This document shows, piece after piece, positions 15,320 through 25,606 of a stretch of DNA of 51,824 nt. Under the pieces are notes generated by a model. The model did no database searches. It saw nothing but the letters and a program-made list of their open reading frames with translations, and had not been told where the DNA came from. Made by a program: the position numbers and the translations under genes. Origin of the DNA: Deltaproteobacteria bacterium (GTDB lineage Bacteria; SZUA-79; Acidulodesulfobacterales; Acidulodesulfobacteraceae); assembly GCA_023381755.1 (NCBI GenBank), contig JAMCUF010000022.1, positions 1 to 51,824 of the forward strand, read 5' to 3'. Position 1 is the stretch's first letter. Each line of letters opens with the position of its first letter.

Positions 15320-16186
15320 ATGAAGGTAAATAAAGCAATATTCCCGGCTGCAGGCCTTGGAACAAGGCTTTTGCCCATTACAAAATCTATTCCCAAAGAA
15401 ATGCTGGTATTGGTGGATAAACCCTTGATACAATACGGGGTGGAAGAATGCATAAGCGCAAAAATCAATGATATAATCATTATAACGGGCAGAGGAAAAA
15501 CAGCCATAGAGGATTATTTCGACAGGTCGATCGAACATGAAATCATGTTGAAGGAAAAGGGAAAGCACCATCTATTAAAATCGGTCGATGATATTTCAAA
15601 TATTATTAATCTCACATATACCAGGCAAAAGGAGGCGTTAGGACTGGGACATGCAATTTTATGCGCACAAAATATGGTTGGAAAGGAACCTTTTGCGGTC
15701 GTTTTAAGTGACGACATAATAGATTCCAATATTCCCGCAATGAAACAAATGATCGGGATATATAAAAATTATGGGTATTCTATTCTAGCCGTTCAGAGGG
15801 TGCAGGACGAGGATGTTTCAAAATATGGCATAATACAGGGAAAGGAACTAGAAAAAGGGCTGTTTAAAGTCGAAGACCTTGTCGAAAAACCTGAAATCAA
15901 TGAGGCCCCTTCCAACCTTGCCATAATAGGAAGGTACATTTTAATGCCCGATATTTTTGATTTTATCGGCGTTACAAAACCAGGCAAGGGCGGGGAAATT
16001 CAACTTACCGATGCCATTAAATCCCTTCTTTCCATTCAGCCGGTTTATGCCCTCGAATTTGAAGGAGTAAGATACGACGGCGGCAATAAACTCGACTTGC
16101 TTAAGGCTCAGATAGTATACGGGCTGAAAAATGCCGAGCTGAGGAACGGGCTTATCGAATTTATTAAAAAACTTGATTTTGTTTAA
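15320..16186 (+). CDS. galU: UTP--glucose-1-phosphate uridylyltransferase
   Basis: This enzyme makes UDP-glucose for cell-surface polysaccharides from UTP and glucose-1-phosphate. The nucleotidyltransferase motif FPAAGLGTRLLPITKSIPKE is at about residues 8-27, and RQKEALGLGHA and the VLSDDI metal site follow. The start is placed at the ATG at 15320; a TTG one codon earlier is less likely. The length of 288 residues is normal. It is followed after 15 bases by an hsp20 gene on the same strand. Confidence 0.95.
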   Translation: MKVNKAIFPAAGLGTRLLPITKSIPKEMLVLVDKPLIQYGVEECISAKINDIIIITGRGKTAIEDYFDRSIEHEIMLKEKGKHHLLKSVDDISNIINLTYTRQKEALGLGHAILCAQNMVGKEPFAVVLSDDIIDSNIPAMKQMIGIYKNYGYSILAVQRVQDEDVSKYGIIQGKELEKGLFKVEDLVEKPEINEAPSNLAIIGRYILMPDIFDFIGVTKPGKGGEIQLTDAIKSLLSIQPVYALEFEGVRYDGGNKLDLLKAQIVYGLKNAELRNGLIEFIKKLDFV

Positions 16187-16201
16187 CTAAGGAACAACGG
16201 T

Positions 16202-16666
16202 ATGAATTTTTTCGATGAAAATGAAAATTTTAATAAAAAGATAATAAAATTTAAAAAAGAGGTTGAAAGATTGTTTAATTATCTTTTCGAATCTTTTTCG
16301 CATGAGGAACTGGCTTATTCTTTTAAAACAAACGGTCCCCCCATCGATACTTATATAAATCGCAGCAAATTAGTGGTGGAAATAGAACTTCCCGGGGTTT
16401 CCAAGGAAAACATTGCAATTGGCGTTCGTGACAACATTCTGGCAATAATGTGGAAACTCGAGCCTAAAGCAAATTCCAACGTTAATTTTTTTTGCATGGA
16501 AAGAAGGTTCGGCAAGTTTGAAAAATTTATACTGCTGCCGATAAGCCCCGCCAAACACTTCGTTAAAGCTGTCTTATCCAACGGGGTTTTAAAAATAAGC
16601 TTCGAACTTAGCGATATTTTTCTCCGCCCGGATATTGGCATACCCATTCATTATGACAAATCTTAG
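16202..16666 (+). CDS. Hsp20/alpha-crystallin small heat-shock protein
   Basis: This is an ATP-independent holdase chaperone of 154 residues. The alpha-crystallin domain begins at about residue 55 (LVVEIELPGVSKENIAIGV) and ends with the family A-x-L-x-N-G-V-L-x-I motif (KAVLSNGVLKISFEL). The C-terminal tail ends near a GIPI sequence that resembles the I-x-I/V anchoring motif. It lies just after galU and about 180 bases before lon, pairing a holdase with a protease. Confidence 0.88.
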   Translation: MNFFDENENFNKKIIKFKKEVERLFNYLFESFSHEELAYSFKTNGPPIDTYINRSKLVVEIELPGVSKENIAIGVRDNILAIMWKLEPKANSNVNFFCMERRFGKFEKFILLPISPAKHFVKAVLSNGVLKISFELSDIFLRPDIGIPIHYDKS

Positions 16667-16846
16667 ATTATCTATATTATTTAGATTATAATAAATATGG
16701 AAATATATAAAACATGGAAAAACATATAGATTATATCAGTATAGTAATAATGCCACGGTAATACATATTTATTAATTCTTCTATTAATAATATAATTAAA
16801 ATAATTAAATATAATTAATGCATCTTCTATACGGGAGCCAGCGAAT

Positions 16847-19339
16847 ATGGATAGTACAAACCAAAAAAATTTTGGAAGCTTATTAGACAACGCAAGTGAA
16901 ATTGCAATAGGCAAGGGTGGAGGCGAGGGTGCCGACCAGCCCAATCTGGCTGAAGAAATCCAAATACCGGACGTTATTCCGTTGCTCCCTATTAGGGACC
17001 TTGTCCTTTTCCCTTTTATGATAATCCCACTTTTTGTCGGAAGGGAGGCATCCATTAAAGCAGTCGACGAGTCCATTGCCAAAGACAGGTTAATACTTTT
17101 GTCTGCCCAGAAGGATATTGTCGTGGAAGAACCGTCCCAGAACGACATCTATGGCGTGGGGGTTGTTGCAATGATAATGAAAATGCTTAAACTCCCCGAC
17201 GGAAGAGTCAAGATATTAGTTCAGGGTATATCGAAAGCCAAAATAGAAACATTTGTCCAAATAAAGCCCTTTTACCTTGTAAAGGTATCAAGGATAAAAG
17301 AAGAGAATATCGTTGACATAACGCCGACTATCGATGCTTTAATGCGAAATGTAAAAGAACAGCTCGAAAAATACGTTTCCTTGGGAAGACTTCCGTCTCA
17401 GGATATATTGATAATACTGGAAAACGTCAATAACCCCGGAAGGCTCGCGGATATAGTGGCATCCAATTTAGGATTAAAGGTAGAGGAATCCCAAAAAATA
17501 CTGGAAGATTCAAATCAAATAGAAAGGCTTAAAAAGGTTAACGATATATTGGCAAGGGAAATAGAAATTCTTTCTATGCAGGCAAAAATACAATCCCAGG
17601 CGAAAGAGGAAATGACGAAAACTCAAAGAAATTATTTTCTCAGGGAGCAACTTAGGCAAATAAAGCAAGAATTGGGCGAAACGGATGAAAAAACTCAAGA
17701 AATAACGGAGTTAAGAGACAAGATACTCGCTGCCAAGATGCCGCCGGACGTTCTAAGGGAAGCCGAAAAGCAACTTTCAAGATTGGAAACAATGCATCAG
17801 GATGCCGCCGAAGCATCAACTGTCAGGACATATCTGGAATGGCTTACTGATATTCCATGGTCGAAGAAAACAAAGGATAATTTAAACATAGAAACAGCAA
17901 AAAAGATATTGGATGAGGACCACTACGACCTGGAAAAAATTAAGGAAAGAATACTCGAATACCTAAGCGTTAGAAAGCTTAATAAAAAAATGAAAGGACC
18001 CATACTTTGTTTCATCGGACCGCCCGGCGTCGGCAAAACCTCTCTCGGAAAGTCCATTGCAAAGGCTATGAATAGAAAATTTATCCGGATTTCCTTAGGC
18101 GGCGTCCATGACGAGGCCGAAATTAGAGGCCACAGAAGAACTTATGTGGGCGCTCTCCCGGGAAGGATTATTCAGGGTATTAAACAGGGCGGAACTAATA
18201 ATCCCGTCTTTATGATAGATGAAATAGACAAAATCGGTATCGATTTCAGGGGTGATCCATCCTCCGCCCTTTTGGAAGTATTGGACCCGGAACAAAACTT
18301 TTCCTTCTCCGACCATTACTTAAATGTCCCGTTTGATTTATCAAACGTTATGTTCGTTGCCACGGCTAATGTCGAAGGTACGATACCGTCCCCGCTCAAG
18401 GACAGAATGGAGATTATAAACCTATCGGGATATACTCTCGAAGAAAAAGAAAAGATCGCGGAAAAGTACCTTATTTCAAGACAAATAAAAGAAAACGGGC
18501 TAAAAAATGATTATATCAAATTTAAACCAAGCGCTATCAGGACTATTATCTCCGGATATACCAGGGAAGCCGGCTTAAGAAACTTAGAACGTGAAATTGG
18601 AACTATATGTAGAAAGGTGGCAAAGCTAATCGCCGAAAATAAAATCAAGAAATATATCATAACCAACAAAAATATCCATAAATATTTAGGCACCATAAAA
18701 ATCCTTCCCGAAGAAGAAAGACAAAAGGATGAGATTGGCGTTTCCACAGGACTTGCATGGACCCCCTTCGGAGGGGAAGTTTTATATATTGAAACCGTGC
18801 TTGTTAAGGGTAAGGGAGGGTTATCGCTAACGGGTCAGCTTGGAGATGTGATGAAGGAATCGGCGCAAGCCGCCCTTAGCTATGCAAGGTCAAAAGCCGA
18901 CGAACTCGGCATAAAACCTAATACATTTGAAAAAAACGATATTCATATACATATACCGGAAGGGGCAATACCGAAAGACGGGCCATCGGCGGGAATCACC
19001 ATGGCAACGTCTCTGATTTCAGCATTATTAAAGAGACCTGTTAAAAAAGATATTGCCATGACCGGCGAGATTACCTTAAGAGGCAATATTCTCCCTATCG
19101 GCGGATTGAAAGAAAAATCTTTAGCCGCTTTAAGAGCGGGCATTAAAACGGTTTTAATACCCGAACGAAACAAAAAGGACCTCGAGGAAATTTCACAATT
19201 GGTCAAAAAAAATCTAAAATTCATACCGGTTAAACATATGGACGAAGTCATAAAACATGCAATCGTCGGGACTTTTAGCTCAAGCCCTGAGACCCATGGC
19301 AAGCCAAAATCTAAACCGGCAAAGCAAACCAAAAAATAG
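16847..19339 (+). CDS. lon: ATP-dependent Lon protease (LonA type)
   Basis: This cytoplasmic AAA+ protease degrades misfolded and regulatory proteins. The LAN substrate-binding domain starts at about residue 45 ([16 protein letters not shown]) after an N-terminal extension of some 40 residues that E. coli Lon lacks. The AAA+ Walker [10 protein letters not shown] is at about 390-398 and Walker B MIDEIDK follows. The catalytic serine is in KDGPSAGIT at about 710-718, with the catalytic lysine about 40 residues later. The C-terminal tail is lysine-rich and probably disordered. The length of 830 residues fits LonA. thiL follows after two bases. Confidence 0.97.
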   Translation: MDSTNQKNFGSLLDNASEIAIGKGGGEGADQPNLAEEIQIPDVIPLLPIRDLVLFPFMIIPLFVGREASIKAVDESIAKDRLILLSAQKDIVVEEPSQNDIYGVGVVAMIMKMLKLPDGRVKILVQGISKAKIETFVQIKPFYLVKVSRIKEENIVDITPTIDALMRNVKEQLEKYVSLGRLPSQDILIILENVNNPGRLADIVASNLGLKVEESQKILEDSNQIERLKKVNDILAREIEILSMQAKIQSQAKEEMTKTQRNYFLREQLRQIKQELGETDEKTQEITELRDKILAAKMPPDVLREAEKQLSRLETMHQDAAEASTVRTYLEWLTDIPWSKKTKDNLNIETAKKILDEDHYDLEKIKERILEYLSVRKLNKKMKGPILCFIGPPGVGKTSLGKSIAKAMNRKFIRISLGGVHDEAEIRGHRRTYVGALPGRIIQGIKQGGTNNPVFMIDEIDKIGIDFRGDPSSALLEVLDPEQNFSFSDHYLNVPFDLSNVMFVATANVEGTIPSPLKDRMEIINLSGYTLEEKEKIAEKYLISRQIKENGLKNDYIKFKPSAIRTIISGYTREAGLRNLEREIGTICRKVAKLIAENKIKKYIITNKNIHKYLGTIKILPEEERQKDEIGVSTGLAWTPFGGEVLYIETVLVKGKGGLSLTGQLGDVMKESAQAALSYARSKADELGIKPNTFEKNDIHIHIPEGAIPKDGPSAGITMATSLISALLKRPVKKDIAMTGEITLRGNILPIGGLKEKSLAALRAGIKTVLIPERNKKDLEEISQLVKKNLKFIPVKHMDEVIKHAIVGTFSSSPETHGKPKSKPAKQTKK

Positions 19340-19341
19340 GG

Positions 19342-20376
19342 TTGAGAAAAACAGAAGAACTTAACGAAACTAAGTTAATAAGCGAGATTGAAAAAATAAG
19401 TCTTGTAACCCAAAAATTTAATAAATCTTTAGTTATTAAATCCATAGGTGACGATTGTGCTATTTTTAGAGATAAAAACGGCATGCTTGTCAGTACCGAC
19501 AATATAACGGAAAATGTTCACTTCACGCTAAAATTTTATAGTTTCTATGAAATAGGATCAAAATCTTTGCTGGTAAATTTAAGCGATATAGCCGCAATGG
19601 GGGGCGTACCCCGTTTATTTACCTTATCACTGTTTATACCCAAAAATATAACTGAAGGAAATATTAAAGAAGCCCTTCGCGGTATCGTCGATATTGCAAA
19701 GAAATACAGGATTTCACTTATAGGAGGCAATATATCGCGGGCGTCCGAATTTTCAATATCTATAACGATTATCGGGGATTATAAAGATGACAACGTCATA
19801 AAAAGAGGCAATTCAAAGATAGGCGATGCGATTTTTATTTCGGGAGAAATTGGAAATTCATGGATGTCGTACTATTTGCAAAAACGGAAGAAGCATATCG
19901 ATAAAAACTGCATTAACCTTAAAAATTTTGAAAAAAAAACCATCGAAAATTTCATAGGCAAATTTAAACTTCCCATCCCGAGAATTAAGCTGGCCAAAGA
20001 ACTGGCTGCTAAAAAACTGGCGAACTCCCTGACGGATATTAGCGACGGCTTACGCAAAGATATTTTCAACATTCTGAATTTTTCTCATGGTGCCGAGATT
20101 TGGATAGATGAACTGCCGATCAACGAAAATTTAAAACACATTGCAGGATTATTAAAAATTGCAAACTATATGGATAATGTTCTGTCTTTCGGCGAGGATT
20201 ATGAACTTTTATGGACAGCCGGCGATAAAAAGGAGGAAGAGTTTTTAAATTTATCAAACACGCTTGGAATCAAGATTAAAAAAATAGGGCGCGTCGTAAA
20301 AGGGGTTAACGGGATTAAGTTTATGAAAAACGGCATCAAATACTCCATTAAGGATTTCACTTTTAAACACTTATAA
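19342..20376 (+). CDS. thiL: Thiamine-monophosphate kinase
   Basis: This enzyme phosphorylates thiamine monophosphate to thiamine pyrophosphate. Family features are the GDDCAIF motif (about residue 35), the VSTDNITENVHF segment, SLLVNLSDIAAMGG, and near the C-terminus DISDGLRKDI and SFGEDYELLW. The start is TTG at 19342, two bases after the lon stop, so translation is probably coupled. The length of 344 residues is slightly longer than E. coli ThiL (325). Confidence 0.92.
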   Translation: MRKTEELNETKLISEIEKISLVTQKFNKSLVIKSIGDDCAIFRDKNGMLVSTDNITENVHFTLKFYSFYEIGSKSLLVNLSDIAAMGGVPRLFTLSLFIPKNITEGNIKEALRGIVDIAKKYRISLIGGNISRASEFSISITIIGDYKDDNVIKRGNSKIGDAIFISGEIGNSWMSYYLQKRKKHIDKNCINLKNFEKKTIENFIGKFKLPIPRIKLAKELAAKKLANSLTDISDGLRKDIFNILNFSHGAEIWIDELPINENLKHIAGLLKIANYMDNVLSFGEDYELLWTAGDKKEEEFLNLSNTLGIKIKKIGRVVKGVNGIKFMKNGIKYSIKDFTFKHL

Positions 20377-20476
20377 CTATAATAATTATCGTTGTATCTT
20401 TACGTAAAAAAAATCAAAAATCAGCCGGAAGGGTTATACGATAAAATTTTAATTTAAAATAGCATATATTCAACTA

Positions 20477-21448
20477 ATGTATCTAATTTCCTATTTTCTG
20501 TTTTTTATCTTATTTATCGCAATATCGTCTATCTTTTCCATTTCGGAGTCGTCTATCTTCTCGTTGACTCAGGGGGATATAGATGAATTAAATCTGAAAA
20601 AAAAGAATAAGGTAATATTCCTGATAAGAAAATCGTCCATATTTCTTGTAATAATTTTGATCGGAAATATGACCGCCAATGTTATAGCCGCAAGTTTCGG
20701 ATCGATAATTCTGGGAGAATATTTCCATAAAATATCGGCAATTTACGTCATTATGTTAATCTCCCTTACCCTTATTATTTTAGCCGAAATTATTCCGAAA
20801 ATAATCGCTTTAAAAAAACCTGCGGAATTGTCCTTAATCGTTTCGCGTATATTTTATCCTGTTACGTTTTACACCGAATTATTAATTGAAAAAATCGGAA
20901 TAAGGGGAAAGCAGTTTCAGTTAAAAAAGGATGAAACTATTTCCAACGAAGAATTGAGAATGATAATTGAGATTGGCAAAACGGAGGGTGAAATAAAAGA
21001 AAAAGAATACGAGTTTATCAAAAATTTCCTGAAACTTTCATATTTAAAGGCCGGCAATATTATGACAAAGAAAGACAAGGTTTCCGAATTAGACGTCAAT
21101 ACCCCAGTCTTAACGGCAGTTAAGCTTATCGAGGAAAACCATTTTTCCCGTGTACCAGTATATTTTAGGGAGAAAGATAATATAATTGGAATACTTCTTG
21201 CTAAAAATATACTTTCAAAGGTCTATAACATTGGAGAGGAAAAGAGGACGCTTAACTCTTTTTTGATAAAACCTTATTTTATACCATCGTCAAAAAATGC
21301 GCTGGAGCTTTTCAGGGAACTTCAAAGAAAAAAGATTCATATCGCAATTATAATAAATGAATACGGGAAAATGGCGGGCATAGTTACCATGGAAGATTTA
21401 CTCGAAGAAATATTCGGAGAAATAGAGGATGAATATGATGTTCAATAA
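20477..21448 (+). CDS. DUF21-CBS (CorB/CNNM or hemolysin C-like) membrane protein, first copy
   Basis: An N-terminal DUF21 transmembrane region (about residues 1-135, three to four helices, with the LAEIIPKIIALKKPAEL signature) is followed by a CBS pair (about 190-320, ending GIVTMEDLLEEIFGEIEDEYD). Relatives transport or sense magnesium. At 323 residues the protein ends with the CBS pair and lacks the C-terminal CorC_HlyC domain found in the next gene. The two genes overlap by 14-20 bases and are probably co-translated; they look like diverged tandem copies. Confidence 0.88.
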   Translation: MYLISYFLFFILFIAISSIFSISESSIFSLTQGDIDELNLKKKNKVIFLIRKSSIFLVIILIGNMTANVIAASFGSIILGEYFHKISAIYVIMLISLTLIILAEIIPKIIALKKPAELSLIVSRIFYPVTFYTELLIEKIGIRGKQFQLKKDETISNEELRMIIEIGKTEGEIKEKEYEFIKNFLKLSYLKAGNIMTKKDKVSELDVNTPVLTAVKLIEENHFSRVPVYFREKDNIIGILLAKNILSKVYNIGEEKRTLNSFLIKPYFIPSSKNALELFRELQRKKIHIAIIINEYGKMAGIVTMEDLLEEIFGEIEDEYDVQ

Positions 21449-22682
21449 CCAATACCTTATTTATATAATTATAATTATTGCCTCGATATTCTTCGAAGGA
21501 TTTTTTGCCGGATCGGAAATAGGCATCATAAGTTTTGATAAGATTAAAGTAAAACATATGGAAACCCAGGGGAATAAACTTGCCAAATTTTTACTTAAAA
21601 TGACAAAAAAACCGGAAAGCACATTTTCTACTTCCCTTATCGGGAATAATGTTGCCTATACGACGGCTTCCATTTTGGCGACGGCTATTATATACCGGTA
21701 TGCCCACTCTTATACCCCGTTTATCGTAGCGGTTATTCTTACGCCTGTTATGGTGATTTTTGGCGAAATTATTCCGAAAATGGTGTATAGAAGGCATGCC
21801 AACAATCTAATGTTAAAAAGCATTCCCCTGATAACCGTTTTTTTAATTATATTCTTTCCGATTAACATCGTTTTTATAGCTTTATCCAAACTTTTAAACA
21901 TACTTTTCAAGAGTAAGTCTAAAAATGTATTTTTAACCAAAGATGAACTCATAAAAGTCCTGACAATCAGCGGTAACATAGAAGAGCTTAAAGAGTATGA
22001 TAAAAAGATTATAAAACGGATATTCGATTTTAGGAATAAAACTGCCAAAGATATTATGATTCCACTTATTAATGTGATAGCGGTGGGTGAAAAAGAAAGC
22101 GTAAGGGTCGCACGGCAGCTCTTAACGGAATCCAATTATTCAAGACTGCCTGTTTATAAAGACCGCATAGATAATATATCGGGCATTGCATTTGCCTTTG
22201 ATATTTATAACTTAGAAAATATAGATAAAGTAATAAGCGATATAGCTAAACCCGCCCTTTTTATACCGGAAACGCTAAAAATATCGACGCTAATGATTAA
22301 GATGCAAAAAAGCCACCAGCAAATGGTTACGGTTGTGGACGAGTATGGCGGGATATCGGGGATAATAACATTTGAGGATATACTGGAAGAAATAGTCGGA
22401 GAAATCAGGGACGAAACCGATGAAGAAGAACCTATGTATAAAAAGATAGGCAAGAACACGTATGTAATAAACACAAGGCTCACATTGGACGAATTATCGG
22501 AACTTTTTAATTTAAAAATAGAAAAACACCCGGAAGCGGATTACGAGACCATTTCAGGTTTGATAATGGATAAGCTTGGAAGAATACCTGTTCCGGGCGA
22601 AAAATTTACCATAGAAAACCTTAACTTTACCGTAACGCAATCAACAAGCAAGTCATTGAAAGAGGTAATTTTAAGCTATTAG
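21435..22682 (+). CDS. DUF21-CBS-CorC_HlyC membrane protein, second copy
   Basis: The DUF21 membrane domain (about residues 1-150, with FGEIIPKMVYRRHAN) is followed by a CBS pair (about 200-325, with GGISGIITFEDILEEIVGEIRDE). A CorC_HlyC domain closes the protein (about 335-410). It is a CNNM/CorB-like ion transport or sensing protein of about 415 residues. The ATG at 21435 is favoured because GAGG lies six bases upstream; an ATG at 21429 is also possible. Its stop codon is part of a palindrome shared with the convergent trxA. Confidence 0.88.
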   Translation: MMFNNQYLIYIIIIIASIFFEGFFAGSEIGIISFDKIKVKHMETQGNKLAKFLLKMTKKPESTFSTSLIGNNVAYTTASILATAIIYRYAHSYTPFIVAVILTPVMVIFGEIIPKMVYRRHANNLMLKSIPLITVFLIIFFPINIVFIALSKLLNILFKSKSKNVFLTKDELIKVLTISGNIEELKEYDKKIIKRIFDFRNKTAKDIMIPLINVIAVGEKESVRVARQLLTESNYSRLPVYKDRIDNISGIAFAFDIYNLENIDKVISDIAKPALFIPETLKISTLMIKMQKSHQQMVTVVDEYGGISGIITFEDILEEIVGEIRDETDEEEPMYKKIGKNTYVINTRLTLDELSELFNLKIEKHPEADYETISGLIMDKLGRIPVPGEKFTIENLNFTVTQSTSKSLKEVILSY

Positions 22683-22695
22683 TGAACATTCACTA
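22680..22695. repeat. Palindrome holding the stop codons of two convergent genes
   Basis: TAGTGAA (22680-22686), CA, then TTCACTA (22689-22695) form a 7-base inverted repeat. The left arm starts with the TAG stop of the CBS-domain gene, and the right arm contains the stop of trxA on the other strand. It could act as a compact two-way transcript end, but no T-tract follows on either side. Confidence 0.4.
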
Positions 22696-23028
22696 TCGCG
22701 CAACAGCCTTTTCTACCATCTGTTTAAATGCAGTTTTAGGCGCTGCCCCAACCAGTTGGTCCACCACCTTTCCGTTATTAAACAAAATAACGGTCGGTAT
22801 TCCCCTCACCCCGTACTTACTCGGAATAATCTGATTTTCATCAACATTTACCTTGCCAACTTTGACACTACCTTCATAGTCGGATGCCATCTCGTCGATG
22901 ATAGGCGCAACAGCCCTGCACGGAGCGCACCAAACAGCCCAAAAATCAACAAGAACAGGCTTGTCAGATTTTAAGACCTCGTTTTCAAAATTAGCATCAG
23001 TAAAAGCTAAAACAGACTCATTAGCCAT
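22693..23028 (-). CDS. trxA: Thioredoxin
   Basis: This is a classical 111-residue cytoplasmic thioredoxin. The active site is WCAPCR (in [14 protein letters not shown], about residues 30-43) and the cis-proline is in GIPTVILF. It reduces protein disulfides. It lies 71 bases downstream of the mrp gene on the same strand and converges on the CBS-domain gene with only ten bases between the stops. Confidence 0.95.
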   Translation of the reverse strand: MANESVLAFTDANFENEVLKSDKPVLVDFWAVWCAPCRAVAPIIDEMASDYEGSVKVGKVNVDENQIIPSKYGVRGIPTVILFNNGKVVDQLVGAAPKTAFKQMVEKAVAR

Positions 23029-23099
23029 AATTAATTAATCCTCCTTGAATTTTAATTTTAATTTTATTTGAAATATTTTTTTGCCTTATAAAGCAGGTT

Positions 23100-24104
23100 T
23101 TATAAACTAACCCTCTGTTCCGACCTTAGAATCAAAGAATCCGCTATCTTATTAAATACGGCTCTTACTTCCGGATGTATATCCTTTGTCATAATGGGTT
23201 CGCCTTTATCCGATAGCTCGCATATTTCTTCGACTAGAGGCACTTCACCCAAAAAATTAACGCCTAATTTTTCAGCGGTTTCTTTGGCGCCTCCATGTTT
23301 AAATATATCCGAACGCTTGTTGCAGTGGGGACATACAAAATAGCTCATGTTTTCAACTATGCCAAAAACCGGAACATTCACCTTGTCAAACATACCCAAT
23401 GCCTTTTTTGCATCTATAAGAGAAATATCCTGGGGCGTGGAAACTACTATGGCGAAATTTATCGGGACGGTTTGAACTAATGTAAGCTGAATATCTCCCG
23501 TTCCGGGAGGAAGGTCAACAACAAGAAAGTCAACCCCGCCCCATTCCACATCTTTTAAAAACTGTGTTGTAACCTGCATAACTATCGGACCTCTCCAGAT
23601 AGCCGGAGAATCTTCCGGGATTAAAAATCCTAAGGACATAAGTTTAATCCCAAATTTTTCTACAGGTATTATTTTATTTTCAGAGGTTACATCCGGCCTT
23701 TTGTTTATCCCCATCATAGTGGGAATGCTCGGGCCATATAAATCTGCATCCATAAGACCAACTTTTTTACCCTGCTGCGCCAAGCTAACGGCCAGGTTAA
23801 CGCTAAATGTGGATTTCCCCACGCCGCCTTTTCCGCTTGCAACGGCAATAATATTTTTTACACCTAAAATTGGGGTTTGCCTCTCAAACGGATTTTTATT
23901 GACTTGCCCCCCGTCATTTTCCGAAGCACATCCGCAAGAAGCTTCTTCCCCGGCTCCGTCACCGTTACAACCGCACGAAGAACCGCCTTCTTCATTTTTA
24001 TCGCCTCCGGCGCCTCCGCCGTAACCCTCTTCGTCGGTAGCGTTATAAGATTCGTCTTCATCATTCCTGTTAAATTTATTTAATTCCTTTTCATCATTAC
24101 GCAT
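23100..24104 (-). CDS. Mrp/ApbC (Nbp35-like) Fe-S cluster carrier ATPase
   Basis: This P-loop ATPase binds and transfers Fe-S clusters in the cytoplasm. The deviant Walker [16 protein letters not shown] is at about residues 90-104. [13 protein letters not shown] is at about 195-207. The metal-binding CxxC is in YFVCPHCNK. The first 75 residues are unusual: rich in Gly, Glu and Asn, with CGC twice (pattern CxCx10CxC), which could hold a metal or Fe-S cluster as the N-terminal ferredoxin-like motif of Nbp35 does. An iron-sulfur-heavy locus nearby would need such a carrier. Confidence 0.92.
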   Translation of the reverse strand: MRNDEKELNKFNRNDEDESYNATDEEGYGGGAGGDKNEEGGSSCGCNGDGAGEEASCGCASENDGGQVNKNPFERQTPILGVKNIIAVASGKGGVGKSTFSVNLAVSLAQQGKKVGLMDADLYGPSIPTMMGINKRPDVTSENKIIPVEKFGIKLMSLGFLIPEDSPAIWRGPIVMQVTTQFLKDVEWGGVDFLVVDLPPGTGDIQLTLVQTVPINFAIVVSTPQDISLIDAKKALGMFDKVNVPVFGIVENMSYFVCPHCNKRSDIFKHGGAKETAEKLGVNFLGEVPLVEEICELSDKGEPIMTKDIHPEVRAVFNKIADSLILRSEQRVSL

Positions 24105-24234
24105 AAATACCCCTTTAGTTTTAATATAATTATTATTGCTATTGGTTTTACGATTAAGCTATGTAAAACTATATATAAATATTAATATATTTATATTATC
24201 ATAACTTTTTAACCGTTTCAACAAAAAAATTAAA

Positions 24235-25539
24235 TTATACGGCATCGCCAATTTTAAAGGCATCCATAAATGCGCTAACGGAAAATTCCGCTTTACCGGG
24301 ACCGGCTTCGCCATACCCTTCCGGAATCGGTAAATTATACTTATAATGAAGTTCATGCCATCTGAGAAGCAGCTTTACATAATATTCAAGCGGGGCGGGG
24401 GGATTTCCCATTCTTCCCAGTTTGCTTGTCTTTTCAGGGCACCAGGTAGTATATCTCGGTATAACATTATGGGACATAAAAAATTCCAGGCCTTCCGCCG
24501 TTGAATTAATAGCATCGTCTATGCTGTCAAATCCGTATGGGCTGGAAAGTTCCACTCCGGCAACAAAGTTTGGAATCACCTTGTATTCCCCGAATATTGG
24601 TACGGCATCCACTATTCTTTTTATCCATTCATCCCTGCCGATAAATTTGGACTTTCCGGGACAAATATTATCGAAAAGCCTTTTATCCCAAACCTCAAAA
24701 TTCGTATGGTAAATGTAAGCTCCCGCATCTTTAAGCCTTTTAAGATTTTTTGTATCGTGGGCCTGGACTACGACCTTGCTTATCCACTTTCCTTTGTACT
24801 TATCCTCGATGGCTTCCAAGAACCTGACGTAAAAATCTATCTCCGCATCTCCGTTAAATTTAACTTCGTCTATAATGCTCCCCCCTGTTAGCGTGTAAGC
24901 TTTGGACCTGGAATCTTCCGATGATCCGATTATGCCGAGGGCATCGATAATATCGCCTATAGATTTTACGGCGGAATAACTTTTGTTTGCCTTTTTTTGA
25001 CTTACATAATTTGAATTCATATCGCAAAATGCGCATTCATTATGATTTTCAAAATACTGACACATTCTGAAAACCGCAAGATATATTAAATACCCCCACT
25101 CTATGGTAGGAGCAACGTCTCTAACCGATTTTCCGGATGGCGTTTTTTGAAGCATATACGATTTTTCTGGTGAAAAAACAGCATCTCCGATAAAATGACC
25201 GCCATGAAACAGGGTATATTTGTTTGCAACCGGGTCATATTTAACCCTATAGGGGGAAGATTTATTAATCCTAACGGAAATAACAGTTCGTTTCAGGTTA
25301 TATGGCCCATTTTGAATGGCAATCTCTTCCGGGTATTTTTTTGTTATTACGTCATTATCATTATCTATGTTAAAAGAGAAAATGAAATAAGACTTACTTG
25401 AAAAATTTTCAACATCCGTGAAGGATTCAAAGAAAACCCCCTGCCTTAGGATATCTTCTTTTATGATGGCTTCGGGGTTCAACAGGTGACCGTATTCTTT
25501 AATGAAAAATTCCAGTTCACATAAATTTTTGTTCGCCAT
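24235..25539 (-). CDS. Radical SAM-like protein with atypical CX8CX2C motif, function unknown
   Basis: I recognise the family only broadly. Cysteines 160, 169 and 172 (MCQYFENHNECAFCDMNS) form CX8CX2C, in place of the usual CX3CX2C of radical SAM enzymes. The C-terminal cysteine pair and the following Asp-Met-Asn fit a cluster-binding loop. Later segments (TLTGGSIIDE, a glycine-rich SAM-like loop at about 215-225, and KVVVQAHDTKNLKRLKDAGA) look like radical SAM barrel strands. The first 150 residues form a separate N-terminal domain. It is 434 residues long and lies 67 bases downstream of cusA on the same strand, so it could share the efflux operon transcript. The substrate is unknown. Confidence 0.7.
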   Translation of the reverse strand: MANKNLCELEFFIKEYGHLLNPEAIIKEDILRQGVFFESFTDVENFSSKSYFIFSFNIDNDNDVITKKYPEEIAIQNGPYNLKRTVISVRINKSSPYRVKYDPVANKYTLFHGGHFIGDAVFSPEKSYMLQKTPSGKSVRDVAPTIEWGYLIYLAVFRMCQYFENHNECAFCDMNSNYVSQKKANKSYSAVKSIGDIIDALGIIGSSEDSRSKAYTLTGGSIIDEVKFNGDAEIDFYVRFLEAIEDKYKGKWISKVVVQAHDTKNLKRLKDAGAYIYHTNFEVWDKRLFDNICPGKSKFIGRDEWIKRIVDAVPIFGEYKVIPNFVAGVELSSPYGFDSIDDAINSTAEGLEFFMSHNVIPRYTTWCPEKTSKLGRMGNPPAPLEYYVKLLLRWHELHYKYNLPIPEGYGEAGPGKAEFSVSAFMDAFKIGDAV

Positions 25540-25606
25540 GCGGTTTATTTTATTACTTTAATAAAAAAAGTTCAATCAGTAAAATTCACTCAAAAATTCT
25601 ATTTTT

